Made by a program: the position numbers and the translations under genes | Assembly: GCF_003367195.1 (NCBI RefSeq) | Contig: NZ_QRGO01000002.1 | Span: 310,001 to 374,000, forward strand | Length of the DNA stretch: 64,000 nt | Source: Undibacter mobilis | GTDB lineage: Bacteria > Pseudomonadota > Alphaproteobacteria > Rhizobiales > Xanthobacteraceae | Reading direction: 5' to 3' | Part shown: piece by piece, positions 25,220 through 34,113 of the stretch | Layout: each line of letters starts with the position of its first letter | Numbering within the stretch: the stretch's first letter is position 1 | Notes under the pieces: model-generated | The model's input: the letters and a program-made list of their open reading frames with translations, nothing else | The model's database searches: none | Told to the model about the DNA's origin: nothing

Positions 25220-25310
25220 ATACCCATCCCGGAAAGGTTCGACAAATTGCTTGCGTCAAAACCAAAAGCAATACGACGCCATTAGAGTCATGCCGGCGGT
25301 CGACCAACCG

Positions 25311-25604
25311 TCATTGCGCCTTCGTGCCCGGGTCTACGACGGTTTTCGAAGATCCTTCAGGAGCCGCCTGCATGCCAGGAGGGGTTTGGCCCTGCGGGCT
25401 TTCAGCGGGGGCACCGCCTTCAGATTTCGTATTGATCGGACCTGTCCAGCCCTGCGGCTGTAGCTGTCCCTTCGTTTCTGGCGTGACCGTACGGCCCGTG
25501 CTTTGTTCCGAGGCCGGAGCATTCTCCGTCGCCGGAGGCTGCGTCTGAGCTGACGCCAGCCCGGCTGAGGTAACCAAACAGAGCAGAACGAGGGCGGCGC
25601 GCAT
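25311..25604 (-). CDS. Small secreted proline/glutamine-rich protein of unknown function
   Basis: 97 residues. A signal peptide (MRAALVLLCLVTSAGLASAQ) is followed by a low-complexity region rich in Pro, Gln, Thr and Gly with no cysteine and no recognisable domain, probably disordered in the periplasm. ATG at 25604 is chosen; an in-frame ATG four codons earlier lacks a better ribosome site. Not recognised beyond being a hypothetical secreted protein. Confidence 0.65.
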   Translation of the reverse strand: MRAALVLLCLVTSAGLASAQTQPPATENAPASEQSTGRTVTPETKGQLQPQGWTGPINTKSEGGAPAESPQGQTPPGMQAAPEGSSKTVVDPGTKAQ

Positions 25605-25787
25605 GGGACACTCCATAGTGAGATTCCCGGTTCAACCCTTGGGTAAGCTCCGGGTTCCGCACTGCGCGCATTTGGCGCCTTTCCCCGACGCACGGCCGCC
25701 GCGACAGGCCGCCGCAAACTTGCGTCTCCTCACCGCTGGCTATTTCTGCTATAGTTTAAAATAACGACTTATTCGGAGGGTTCATCC

Positions 25788-25916
25788 ATGAAAAGCTTCA
25801 TCATTGCTTGCCTCGCAGCCGTTTTGATCGCTGTCGTCGGCGGCGTTGTTCTCAGTGGTATCAACGAGCCTGCGGACAAGGCCTTCAGCACCGGCGGCGT
25901 ACGCCTCGGCGCCTAA
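25788..25916 (+). CDS. 42-residue single-pass membrane small protein
   Basis: A short frame with an excellent ribosome site (GGAGGG, 7 bp before ATG). The product starts MKSFIIACLAAVLIAVVGGVV, one hydrophobic membrane segment, and ends ADKAFSTGGVRLGA. From memory, near-identical short proteins recur in Bradyrhizobium and relatives, and this one has conserved-looking ends. Function unknown. It stands alone between the secreted protein gene and the formate dehydrogenase operon. Confidence 0.7.
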   Translation: MKSFIIACLAAVLIAVVGGVVLSGINEPADKAFSTGGVRLGA

Positions 25917-26031
25917 GCGGTACCAGGGACGGCTCTACACCGATCGCAGCAAGGCAGCCTTCCGATTCAGTCCGAAACGACGAGGGTCGAGCCGCTACGA
26001 TTGATCGCAAACCGTTCGAATCGCCAAAAGA

Positions 26032-26062
26032 AAAGCGCCCGGCTTCGCAAGCCGGGCGCTTT
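26032..26062 (-). terminator. Strong bidirectional terminator of the formate dehydrogenase operon
   Basis: A perfect 14-bp stem (AAAGCGCCCGGCTT with its complement) around a 3-base loop, 23 bp past the gamma subunit stop. On the minus strand it is followed by TTTTCTTTT; on the plus strand by TTTCTTGTTG after the small protein gene. This is a classic Rho-independent terminator. Confidence 0.9.
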
Positions 26063-26084
26063 CTTGTTGTTGTAGACCTGATGG

Positions 26085-27122
26085 CTACTCGGCGGGGCCT
26101 GCAGCCGTCGCCCGGCGTTGTGCGTCAGCCGCACCGGCCGCACCCGCACGAGCCCTTTCCTGATCCAGCCACAGGCTGTGGTGCTCCTTCGCCCAATTGA
26201 CGTCGACGGTGCCCTCGCCCATCGCCTCAAAGGCGCCCTGCATGCCGACCGTGCCAATGTAGATGTGGCCAAGCATAGCGGCGATGAACAGCACCGCGAC
26301 GACAGAGTGAATCACCTGGGCCAATTGCATGTCGGCGATTCCCGTGCCGTAAAACGGGAACAGCAGCAGATAACCAGTGACGGCCGAGGCGCCGCCGCCG
26401 AGCACAACGATCCAATAGATCATCTTCTGGCCGGCGTTGAAGTGACCGGCCGGCGGATGGTCATGGCCGATGATGCCGCCGCCACGCTTCACCCACTCGA
26501 CGTCGGTCCGGTTCGGAATATTGCTGCCGAGCCACATCAGGAAAATCAGCACCACGCCGATCGTGAACGGGAAGCTGAGGAAGTTGTGTGAGTATTTCGC
26601 CAGCTCCGACCAGGTGGAGAACGCCGACGGGCCGATCAGCGGCAGCAGCAGCGCCTTGCCAAAGGTCACATTAAGTCCGGAAACCGCCAGAACAACAAAA
26701 CATGTCGCCGTCAGCCAATGCACGAAGCGCTCGACCGCGCTGAAACGTACGATCTTGCGCCCGGAAAACCCGCTTTCCAGTTTGACTTGGCCGCGCACCA
26801 GATAAAAGACGACCAGCAGCGCCAGCATTCCGAGAATGGCGATGGCGCCGATCCAGCGCAGCGTCACCTGGTGCCACTGCCGCCATTCGCGGCCGGCCGG
26901 CTGTTCCAGCACATCGGATTTGGTATCCGGGATCGAAACCCGGCCCTGGATCCGGTTGAGTTCCTGGAGAAGCTGCCGCTCCTGAACCGCACTTGCCGTC
27001 GGGTTGACCGAGGATGGCTGCTGCGCCGAGACCGGCGCAGCGATGGCGATAACGAAAGCAAGCGCGAGAGCGCCGGCGATGTAGCGACCCTGCATCATGA
27101 GTTTCGCCAAAATGCGCAACAT
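26085..27122 (-). CDS. Formate dehydrogenase gamma subunit (membrane cytochrome b556)
   Basis: 345 residues. A signal-like N-terminus (GALALAFVIAIAAPVSAQ) is followed by a periplasmic stretch and four to five membrane segments; His residues in VERFVHWLT, KYSHNFLSF, QVIHSVVAV and MLGHIYIG fit the two b-haem sites. It anchors the alpha-beta enzyme and passes electrons to quinone. ATG at 27122 is chosen because GGAGGGG lies 6 bp before it; the frame is open further upstream. It is the last gene of the operon before the terminator. Confidence 0.9.
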   Translation of the reverse strand: MLRILAKLMMQGRYIAGALALAFVIAIAAPVSAQQPSSVNPTASAVQERQLLQELNRIQGRVSIPDTKSDVLEQPAGREWRQWHQVTLRWIGAIAILGMLALLVVFYLVRGQVKLESGFSGRKIVRFSAVERFVHWLTATCFVVLAVSGLNVTFGKALLLPLIGPSAFSTWSELAKYSHNFLSFPFTIGVVLIFLMWLGSNIPNRTDVEWVKRGGGIIGHDHPPAGHFNAGQKMIYWIVVLGGGASAVTGYLLLFPFYGTGIADMQLAQVIHSVVAVLFIAAMLGHIYIGTVGMQGAFEAMGEGTVDVNWAKEHHSLWLDQERARAGAAGAADAQRRATAAGPAE

Positions 27123-27221
27123 CGGCATCCCCTCCCCTTGTCGTCTCAATATCTTCTCAATGTCTCGTTGTCGGAAACGGCGGCGCGAGCGTTTCACGCC
27201 GCCGACATCGGTTTGCCCCGT

Positions 27222-27818
27222 TCAGGTCGCGATCGTTTCGCGGTAGGCCGTCTGCCAGCCCCAGGCACCGGAGCCGTAGCCGCGACGGGACACGCGTTCC
27301 TTGTAGATCTGGGCAATCACATCGCCGTCGCCGGCCAGCAGCGATTTGGTCGAGCACATTTCGGCGCAGAGCGGCAGCTTGCCTTCGGCCAACCGGTTGG
27401 CGCCGTATTTTTCATACTCCGCCTTGCTGCCGTCCGCTTCCGGACCGCCGGCGCAGAACGTGCACTTGTCCATCTTGCCGCGCGAACCGAAGTTGCCGAC
27501 TTTAGGGTACTGCGGCGCGCCGAAGGGACAGGCGTAGAAGCAATACCCGCAGCCGATGCAGAGGTCCTTGGAGTGCAGAACCACCGCGTCCGCGGTCGTG
27601 TAGAAGCAGTCCACCGGGCATACCGAAGCGCAGGGCGCATCGGTGCAGTGCATACAAGCCATCGACACCGAACGCTCACCCGGCTTGCCGTCATTGATAG
27701 TGACGACACGCCGACGATTGATGCCCCAGGGGACATCGTTCTCGTTCTTGCAGGCCGTGACGCAAGCGTTGCATTCGATGCAACGGTCGGCGTCGCAGAG
27801 GAATTTCATACGTGCCAT
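27222..27818 (-). CDS. fdhB: Formate dehydrogenase beta subunit, four [4Fe-4S] clusters (FDH3 type)
   Basis: 198 residues with four cysteine clusters: CIECNACVTAC, CMHCTDAPCASVCP, CIGCGYCFYACP and CTFC with CAEMCSTK. It carries electrons from the molybdenum subunit to the membrane cytochrome. The ribosome site AAAGGAGC is 7 bp before ATG. No C-terminal membrane helix is present, unlike FdnH, which fits the FDH3-type beta subunits. It starts 13 bp after the alpha subunit stop. Confidence 0.93.
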   Translation of the reverse strand: MARMKFLCDADRCIECNACVTACKNENDVPWGINRRRVVTINDGKPGERSVSMACMHCTDAPCASVCPVDCFYTTADAVVLHSKDLCIGCGYCFYACPFGAPQYPKVGNFGSRGKMDKCTFCAGGPEADGSKAEYEKYGANRLAEGKLPLCAEMCSTKSLLAGDGDVIAQIYKERVSRRGYGSGAWGWQTAYRETIAT

Positions 27819-27831
27819 GATCGTTGCTCCT

Positions 27832-30780
27832 TTAAGCCGCTCTGACCTGACAGAGGGTGGCCTTGGGTTCCTGCATACCGGTGACCGGGTCGTAGCCGTA
27901 GGTGGTCAGCGTGTTGACGCTTTCGCCCAGCACGATCGGATCGGTACCCTTCGGATAGTTGCCGCGCTGATCGACGCCTTCGAACCAGCCGGCGAAGTGG
28001 AACGGACACCAGGTCACGCCCTTGCCGACACGTTCGGTGACCAGCGCCTTCATCCTGGCCTTGGAGTTGTTTTCTGCACCGGTCAGCCAAACCCAGCTGC
28101 CGTCCTTGATGCCGCGTTCGGCGGCATCAGCCGGATTGATTTCGACGAACATGTCCTGCTGGAGTTCTGCCAGCCATTTGTTCGAACGCGTTTCTTCACC
28201 ACCGCCCTCGTATTCAACCAGGCGGCCGGAGGTGAGGATGAGCGGGAACTGCTTGGCAACGCCCTTGTCGACCGCGGCTTTCTGAACGTCGAAGCCGATA
28301 TTGGGCAAGCGGAACTGCACGGCGTTCGGCAGCGTCGGATACTTCGCCACGAGTTCGGGACGCGGTGTGTAGATCGGCTCACGGTGCACCGGGATCGGAT
28401 CCGGCAGACCGAATGCATTGGCACGCGCCTTGCCGTTCCCATAAGGGGTGCAGCCATGTTCGATGGCAACACGTTGGATGCCGCCTGACAGATCGATGGC
28501 CCAGGACACCGAATCCGGCGTGGTCGGATTGATCTTGTTGATCACCGCCAATTCGGCTTCGGTCAAATCCTTATCCCAGCCGAGCTTCTTCAGGACGCCC
28601 AGGGTGAATTCGGGATAGCCGTCCTTGATCTCGGAGTCCTTGGAGTAATAGCCGTTGCCAAGCAGGCTCACCATACGCTTGGTGCCGTCCGGCAGCGTTT
28701 CCTCGCGCTCGATGCCGAAGCGCGGACGGAATGTGCCGCCGCCTTCCTTGATCGAGAGGTTGGTATTGTACAGCAGCGGCGTGCCCGGATGCTTGAACTC
28801 GGGCGTGCCCCAGCAAGGCCACGGCAGGCCGTAATAATCGCCTTTGTTCGGACCGGTGGTGGCCTTCTGCGTCAGCATGTCGAAGTCTTTTTGGTTCGCC
28901 ATGTGCGACTTGAGCCGCTCCGGCGACTGGCCGCAGTAGCCGGTCGAGAAGCCGCCGCGGTTGATCTCGCGGAGAATATCCTCAGGCGACGGCAGGTTGT
29001 TCTCGACCTTGATGTTCTTGAACATCGCATCGGCGAAGCCGAGCTTCTTGGCCAGGAGGTACATGACCTCAAGGTCGTCCTTCGATTCGAAAATCGGCTT
29101 GACGATCTGCTCGCCCCACTGGATCGCCCGGTTGGACGCCGTGCGCGAGCCGTTGGTTTCGTAGCTGGTCGCGATCGGCAGCAGATAGGTGCCATTCTTG
29201 CGCGCCGGTGCCAGCGCCGCCCAGGTGGTCGGATGCGGGTCGCAGACCACCAGAAGATCGAGCTTCTCGATACCCTTCTGCGCTTCGGCCATGCGGGTCA
29301 CGGTGTTGCCGCCGTGGCCCATGATGAACATCGCCTTGATCGGATCCTTCTGCCGCACGTCCTTCTTGTCGAAAAGCGTCGCGTCGAACCACCGTGTCGA
29401 CGGAATACCCGGCGTGTTCATCGTGTTGGTGACTTTGCCGTCCGCGGCGGTGCTCTTGTCGAACCGGTCGACGAACCAGTTGTAGTCGACTTCCCAGACG
29501 CGCGACCAATGCCGCCACGCGCCCTCGACCAGGCCGTAATACAGCGGCAACGTCACGATATCGAGGCCGAGATCGGTCGCGCCCTGCACGTTGGTGTGGC
29601 CGCGGAAGATGTTGGCGCCGGTGCCCGGGGCGCCGACATTGCCGGTGGCCAGCAGCGCGATACAGAGCGCGCGCACGTTGGCGGTTCCGACCGTGTGCTG
29701 GGTCGCGCCCATGCACCAGATCAGCGTCGACGGCTTCTCGGTCGCGAACATCTTGGCGACACGCTCGAGCTGCGCGCCCGGCACACCGGTCACGCGCTCC
29801 ACCTCCTCGGGCGTCCACTTGGCGACTTCCTTGCGGATGTCGTCCATGCCGTAGACGCGCTGTTCGATGAACTGCTTGTCTTCCCAGCCGTTCTTAAAGA
29901 TATGCCACAGCATGCCGTAGATCACCGGAATGTCGGTACCGGAGCGGATGCGGACATATTCAGTGGCGTGTGCCGCGGTACGCGTCATACGCGGATCGAT
30001 CACGATCATGTTGGCGCGGCGGGCTTCCTTGCCTTCCAGCACATGCTGCAGAGACACCGGATGCGCCTCGGCCGGATTGCCGCCCATGATGATCATGGTC
30101 TTGGCGTTGCGGATGTCCGTGTACGAGTTCGTCATCGCGCCGTAGCCCCAGGTGTTGGCTACGCCGGCAACGGTCGTCGAATGGCAGATACGCGCTTGGT
30201 GGTCGACGTTGTTCGTTCCCCAGAAGGCGGCGAGCTTGCGATTGAGGAAGGCGCCTTCGTTCGTGAACTTCGCCGAACCCAGCCAATAAACTGAATCGGC
30301 GCCCGACTTCGCCCTGATTTCCATCAGTTTGTCGCCGATCTCGTTGATCGCGACGTCCCACGAAATGCGGGTCCACTCCCCGTTCACCATCTTCATCGGG
30401 TAGCGCAGGCGGCGATCGCCATGCACCAGTTCGCGGGTCGCCGCGCCCTTGGCGCAATGCGAGCCGCGATTGATCGGCGAATCCCAGCCGGGCTCCTGCC
30501 CAACCCAGACGCCGTTCGACACTTCAGCGATCAATGTGCAACCGACCGAACAGTGCGTGCAGATGTTCTTGCGAAGGGTTGCGCCAGCAACCTGCGTACC
30601 GGCGGCTTCTGCCTTGCGGACGCTGGCCAGCGGCAGTGCGCCGAGCGCCGCGAGACCACCGGCTGCCAGACCGGATCGGCGCAGGAAGGTACGGCGGTCG
30701 AAGCCGCCCGTCGCCTGAGTATCAATGGCCGCTGCGAGATTGCCGCGACGTGCCTGTCGTTCCGATTTTTTTATTAACAC
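27832..30780 (-). CDS. fdhA: Formate dehydrogenase alpha subunit, molybdopterin, Cys type, Tat-exported
   Basis: 982 residues. Tat signal DRRTFLRRSG at residues 28-37; [4Fe-4S] ligands Cys74, Cys77, Cys81 and Cys109; active-site ligand Cys199 in ARICHSTTVAG at the position where FdnG has selenocysteine. No in-frame TGA is present, so it is a selenium-independent enzyme. It oxidises formate to CO2 on the periplasmic side. The start is GTG at 30780 with GGGAGG 8 bp upstream. No fdhD, fdhE or molybdenum cofactor genes are in the window. Confidence 0.94.
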   Translation of the reverse strand: MLIKKSERQARRGNLAAAIDTQATGGFDRRTFLRRSGLAAGGLAALGALPLASVRKAEAAGTQVAGATLRKNICTHCSVGCTLIAEVSNGVWVGQEPGWDSPINRGSHCAKGAATRELVHGDRRLRYPMKMVNGEWTRISWDVAINEIGDKLMEIRAKSGADSVYWLGSAKFTNEGAFLNRKLAAFWGTNNVDHQARICHSTTVAGVANTWGYGAMTNSYTDIRNAKTMIIMGGNPAEAHPVSLQHVLEGKEARRANMIVIDPRMTRTAAHATEYVRIRSGTDIPVIYGMLWHIFKNGWEDKQFIEQRVYGMDDIRKEVAKWTPEEVERVTGVPGAQLERVAKMFATEKPSTLIWCMGATQHTVGTANVRALCIALLATGNVGAPGTGANIFRGHTNVQGATDLGLDIVTLPLYYGLVEGAWRHWSRVWEVDYNWFVDRFDKSTAADGKVTNTMNTPGIPSTRWFDATLFDKKDVRQKDPIKAMFIMGHGGNTVTRMAEAQKGIEKLDLLVVCDPHPTTWAALAPARKNGTYLLPIATSYETNGSRTASNRAIQWGEQIVKPIFESKDDLEVMYLLAKKLGFADAMFKNIKVENNLPSPEDILREINRGGFSTGYCGQSPERLKSHMANQKDFDMLTQKATTGPNKGDYYGLPWPCWGTPEFKHPGTPLLYNTNLSIKEGGGTFRPRFGIEREETLPDGTKRMVSLLGNGYYSKDSEIKDGYPEFTLGVLKKLGWDKDLTEAELAVINKINPTTPDSVSWAIDLSGGIQRVAIEHGCTPYGNGKARANAFGLPDPIPVHREPIYTPRPELVAKYPTLPNAVQFRLPNIGFDVQKAAVDKGVAKQFPLILTSGRLVEYEGGGEETRSNKWLAELQQDMFVEINPADAAERGIKDGSWVWLTGAENNSKARMKALVTERVGKGVTWCPFHFAGWFEGVDQRGNYPKGTDPIVLGESVNTLTTYGYDPVTGMQEPKATLCQVRAA

Positions 30781-30793
30781 GGCTCAGCCTCCC

Positions 30794-31003
30794 TCAGCTC
30801 GGATAGCGGTTGACGCGATAGTAGGTCTGCACTTCGGCCGAATCCGCTTTGTAGCGCGCCTTGCGCTTCTCATCGTTGGTCTCAGAGTCCGCCACGGCCG
30901 AAGTGGCAAGCGGCGCGGCGGTCGTCACGGCGACGCCCGCGCCAGCGCCGAGCGCGCGCAGGAAATCACGTCGTCCTAGTTTGGATTTGGGTTCCGACTT
31001 CAT
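30794..31003 (-). CDS. Small Tat-signal protein of formate dehydrogenase loci
   Basis: 69 residues. A twin-arginine signal (GRRDFLRALGAGAGVAV) is followed by a short hydrophilic tail ending YYRVNRYPS. This matches the small 'formate dehydrogenase region Tat target' family found directly upstream of alpha subunits. ATG at 31003 has a perfect AAGGAGG 6 bp upstream. It may help assemble or dock the exported enzyme; its role is not established. Confidence 0.85.
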   Translation of the reverse strand: MKSEPKSKLGRRDFLRALGAGAGVAVTTAAPLATSAVADSETNDEKRKARYKADSAEVQTYYRVNRYPS

Positions 31004-31051
31004 CGCCATCCTCCTTGATCCCTATATGTCGTCGCGCGCCGTACGTTTTGC

Positions 31052-31828
31052 TTACGCATTCAGCGCGAAAGCTTCCGTCTCGATGTCCATCAGCAGACGT
31101 CCAATCGTTCCGACCGGGCGATAGAATTTCGCGGATTCCGCCGTTTCAAGGTCTCTGAAAAATTGCCCCATCCACGACGTCACATGTTTCTCAAAAATTT
31201 CCTGGTCGCTGCCGGGAGGCGCATCGAACTGGCCGCCGATCAATCCGGCCATGATCTCGCAGAGCGTGGCCGCATGATCTTCCGGTTCGACATTGCCCTC
31301 GACGCGCTCGATGCCGAGCTTGCCGAGATCGTCGCGCAACCGCGCCAGCGGTCGCTCGTGCAGGAAGCCAGTGAGATAGTAAGAAGCGTAAGGCATCAAC
31401 TCGCTGCGGCCGACGCCGATGAAGAGCGCAAAGAATTCGCGCTCGACCTGCTGGAGGGTCGCGCGCTCGGCTGCTTCCGCCAGCGCAATGTGCGCCATGC
31501 CGAGCGGGCTGCTGTCGCCGCGCAACCCGGCAAGGCGCTTGAGCAATGCCGCGTCCGGCGCGCGCATGAGCAACGCCGCCAGCAACGCATATTCCTGCGC
31601 CCGCGCCGTATCGATCTCATCGACATTGCCGGTCATTCTTGCCTCGCCGAACAGATCGGGCCGCAGCACGACACGACTGACGCCGGTCAGGCTCTCCACC
31701 GACACCACCCGCTCCGCCGGAACGCGGGTCCAATTTGAAACTGCGGGTTGTGAAATCCCAAGCTGCCGCGCGAGCTCGCTGACACTGCCCGCAGCACGAA
31801 TTGCTTGTCTGAGGCCGGGGTCACGCAT
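31052..31828 (-). CDS. TorD-family chaperone with N-terminal Cro/YdaS-type HTH
   Basis: 258 residues in two parts. Residues 1-60 form a helix-turn-helix like YdaS/Cro (SVSELARQLGISQPAVSNW, then VPAERVVSVESLTGVSR). Residues 75-255 match the all-helical TorD/DmsD chaperone fold, including MPYASYYLTGFLHERPLARLR and EPEDHAATLCEIM, which bind Tat signals of molybdoenzymes. It is the gene before the small Tat protein and the alpha subunit. The chaperone role is expected from the family; DNA binding by the N-terminus is inferred. Confidence 0.85.
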   Translation of the reverse strand: MRDPGLRQAIRAAGSVSELARQLGISQPAVSNWTRVPAERVVSVESLTGVSRVVLRPDLFGEARMTGNVDEIDTARAQEYALLAALLMRAPDAALLKRLAGLRGDSSPLGMAHIALAEAAERATLQQVEREFFALFIGVGRSELMPYASYYLTGFLHERPLARLRDDLGKLGIERVEGNVEPEDHAATLCEIMAGLIGGQFDAPPGSDQEIFEKHVTSWMGQFFRDLETAESAKFYRPVGTIGRLLMDIETEAFALNA

Positions 31829-31910
31829 TCGCGTTCTTTCAAATGGTTACAATGTGAGAGTAATGCCCCGCGCGAGCGCCGGTCAATAGCCGGAGGTTAT
31901 AGGCTGACCA

Positions 31911-32600
31911 TTATTGCGGTAGCGCACCGCCCTGACGCCGCTTTTGCGTCGGAAGTGACGTATCCTGCATCTGTTCGTCATCAGCGTGCATTGCGGTGTC
32001 ATTATTGCGACGCACAATTTGCTCATCGCTCGCGACGTTCTTCTCCTGCGAAGGAACTTCGCTGGCCTGAAACGCCACGCGATTCGCCGGTGCATTCAAT
32101 TCAAGGGGCGCAGGCGTCGGCTCTTCAGTCGCGTGTGGCGCCTCGGCTACGGCAGGCTCGGTGCGCGGCGTGTCGCCAAAAACGTCGGCCAGCATTTTTT
32201 TCATGTCGAGGCCGGGATCGATTTCGCCAAATCCCATTGTCTCGTTAGGAACCGTAAAGTCCCAATCGTTCTCCGCGAGACCTTTGAAATCACGAATTGC
32301 CGGATCGGCCACCCACGCGCGGCGAAGCGCCGCAAGGCGCAGATCGCCCGGAACCCCCGCTTTCAAGAACACCGAGACGTCGGTTTCCGCGCCAATTGAA
32401 TCCAGCGATGGCAGGCTGGCGACGTCGAAGGCCGGGACCGCGTCCGACGTTTCATTTGTCGTAGTGGGTCGCTTCTCGACATCCTCCCCGTCCACCGTCG
32501 GCTTTTGCGGGACAACTTCCGCCGCCGGCTGCGCAACCGTTTCCCCCGCGTCCAGCTTGCGGCGCGACCATCGCTGGAGGAAATTTTCCGGCTCGGTCAT
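31911..32600 (-). CDS. DUF3306 protein of formate dehydrogenase loci
   Basis: 229 residues. It starts with FLQRWSRRKLDAGE, the DUF3306 hallmark, has a conserved middle (LPSLDSIGAETDVSVFLKAGVPGDLRLAALRRAWVADP is the family core, residues about 75-110) and a disordered, acidic and Gln-rich tail. No enzyme motif. The ATG overlaps the DUF3305 stop by 4 bp. The family occurs next to Tat-exported formate dehydrogenases; the molecular role is unknown. Confidence 0.8.
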   Translation of the reverse strand: MTEPENFLQRWSRRKLDAGETVAQPAAEVVPQKPTVDGEDVEKRPTTTNETSDAVPAFDVASLPSLDSIGAETDVSVFLKAGVPGDLRLAALRRAWVADPAIRDFKGLAENDWDFTVPNETMGFGEIDPGLDMKKMLADVFGDTPRTEPAVAEAPHATEEPTPAPLELNAPANRVAFQASEVPSQEKNVASDEQIVRRNNDTAMHADDEQMQDTSLPTQKRRQGGALPQ

Positions 32601-33109
32601 TCCACATCGTCTCCGGAAGCTCTGCCGCGCCGCGCCATGGCTTCAGGGTCGGCGCGGTCACGTTTGCGCTTAACAAACGGACGCTCGACATGAAACTCGG
32701 CGACGAATGCGGCGATCGTTTGCTGGATCGGCGCCGGCATCGGTACCTGTTCGATCAGATCGGTGCCCGCTTCGGTGAAGCTCTCGCCTTCCGCCGGATC
32801 GGCGGTCACCGCGGCGATCTTGTAAGGTGGCTCCCCCTCGGTGGCGCGCAATGCAACCCACAGCGCAGGCGCGCCGGAATTGAGGTTGTCTCGATAAAAT
32901 CCGGTGTCGCTGCTGTACAGCGCGACGTCAGCCGTACCGGCATAAAAGGTGACCCGCTGCCCGTCGTCGCTCAATATCGTCCAGGCCGGCGTTTCCGGCT
33001 GGCCGGCAAGAACGCCGGCGGCCCGCCAGTAAAATTCGGCCCACGGATTCGAGCTTCTGATGCGCTCTACAATAACGCCGACCGGAATGACAAAATTCGG
33101 CGCGCTCAT
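32597..33109 (-). CDS. DUF3305 protein of formate dehydrogenase loci
   Basis: 170 residues. The N-terminal FVIPVGVIVERIRSSNPWAEFYWR and the central DVALYSSDTGFYRDNL are family-like DUF3305 features. The C-terminus is basic. The frame extends 138 codons further upstream, but ATG at 33109 overlaps the upstream stop (ATGA) and starts the conserved domain. Cytoplasmic, no cofactor motif. Role unknown; always considered together with DUF3306. Confidence 0.8.
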   Translation of the reverse strand: MSAPNFVIPVGVIVERIRSSNPWAEFYWRAAGVLAGQPETPAWTILSDDGQRVTFYAGTADVALYSSDTGFYRDNLNSGAPALWVALRATEGEPPYKIAAVTADPAEGESFTEAGTDLIEQVPMPAPIQQTIAAFVAEFHVERPFVKRKRDRADPEAMARRGRASGDDVE

Positions 33110-34113
33110 CCAACCACCTCCAGATGCCGGATCGGCAACCCGGTCGCCAAATTCTGCGGTTTCATACGGATGATTTTTTCCGGCGACATCGCCAGGATCA
33201 GATAGACAGGCTCGCCCTTCACTTTGTCGAGAACGATCGATGGGTCGCGGAAGGTCAGCGCGAACAGCCCAACGACCCGAGACATTGTCGCCTCGTCGAT
33301 CGCCTCGCCGTTCCACATCATGTCGCCGATTTTGGTGGCCTCGGCGTCGAGGCCGACATACCAGGCGAGATTGACCTCGCGCAATTCGGAGAGCGGCTCG
33401 ATGGTCACCTCGACGCCGAGCACATGAGCAATCCAGCGTCGCATTGCTTCGGCAAGCGCAACGAGACCGGAACGTCCCGTGGTCAGATCGATGGCCATGT
33501 CGAACTGATCGCTGCGGTCCCAATAGCCAGATGCAGTCTCTTCGTTGAGAACATGGATATGAGCGTCCGCCGGAATCCCCAGCATCGAGACCAGCGGCGA
33601 TTGCGGCGCCGGATTGATTCCGCCAATGACCTCCTCGTCTGCGGCCAGCAGCGCTCCGTCATGCAAGGTGACGCGCTGGGTGCGGAAGAACAATTCGGCG
33701 GCGCGTATGACCTGCGGGTCTTCGACACCCTCCAACGCGTTGCGCATGATCACATGCACCAGCTGGTTGACGAACAGCAGCGGCGTTTTTCCCGGTCCCT
33801 TGCGCATCAACTCGGCATAGGCGCCTTCCAGCGTGCGGTGCCGCAGCAGCAGATCCCTGAAGGCGATCAGCACCTGCCAGTTCTCGGAGGCGTCGGCATC
33901 GGCAATGGCGGCGATGTCCGAAGCGGAAACCGGCAGACGCGGATCGGCGAGCAAAGCGTTGTAGAGCGTTTTCTCCACGACGCAGGCCTCCGGCGGCGGA
34001 ATGAGCTCCGGCCGCGCCAGATACACCTTCAAAAAATCGTCGGTCAGCAACAGACCGTTGCCGGGCTCGCGATCGAGCAGATGATGACCGCAGGAAATCC
34101 AGAAATCTTTCAT
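33106..34113 (-). CDS. DUF6352-like protein of the formate dehydrogenase accessory cluster
   Basis: 335 residues starting MKDFWISCGHHLLDREPGNGL. A helical first half (ALLADPRLPVSASDIAAIAD, RKGPGKTPLLFVNQLVHVIM) is followed by a second half with LREVNLAWYVGLDAEAT and an ending of VYLILAMSPEKIIRMKPQNLA. No known catalytic motif is recognised; DUF6352 is my family recollection. ATG at 34113 overlaps the upstream stop by 4 bp. The chain of 4-bp overlaps on both sides suggests one translational unit. Confidence 0.7.
   Translation of the reverse strand: MKDFWISCGHHLLDREPGNGLLLTDDFLKVYLARPELIPPPEACVVEKTLYNALLADPRLPVSASDIAAIADADASENWQVLIAFRDLLLRHRTLEGAYAELMRKGPGKTPLLFVNQLVHVIMRNALEGVEDPQVIRAAELFFRTQRVTLHDGALLAADEEVIGGINPAPQSPLVSMLGIPADAHIHVLNEETASGYWDRSDQFDMAIDLTTGRSGLVALAEAMRRWIAHVLGVEVTIEPLSELREVNLAWYVGLDAEATKIGDMMWNGEAIDEATMSRVVGLFALTFRDPSIVLDKVKGEPVYLILAMSPEKIIRMKPQNLATGLPIRHLEVVG

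Noticed and set aside
30175..30195. Selenocysteine codon in the formate dehydrogenase alpha subunit
   Set aside because: The active-site codon reads as cysteine (ARICHST), with no in-frame TGA and no need for a selenocysteine insertion element.
28789..30294. 501-codon plus-strand frame opposite formate dehydrogenase alpha
   Set aside because: It is antisense to a full-length, motif-complete enzyme and rich in Arg, His and Gly.
32597..33523. 308-residue version of the DUF3305 protein
   Set aside because: The first 138 codons overlap the upstream gene in another frame and are Arg-rich; ATG at 33109 with the ATGA overlap is the real start.
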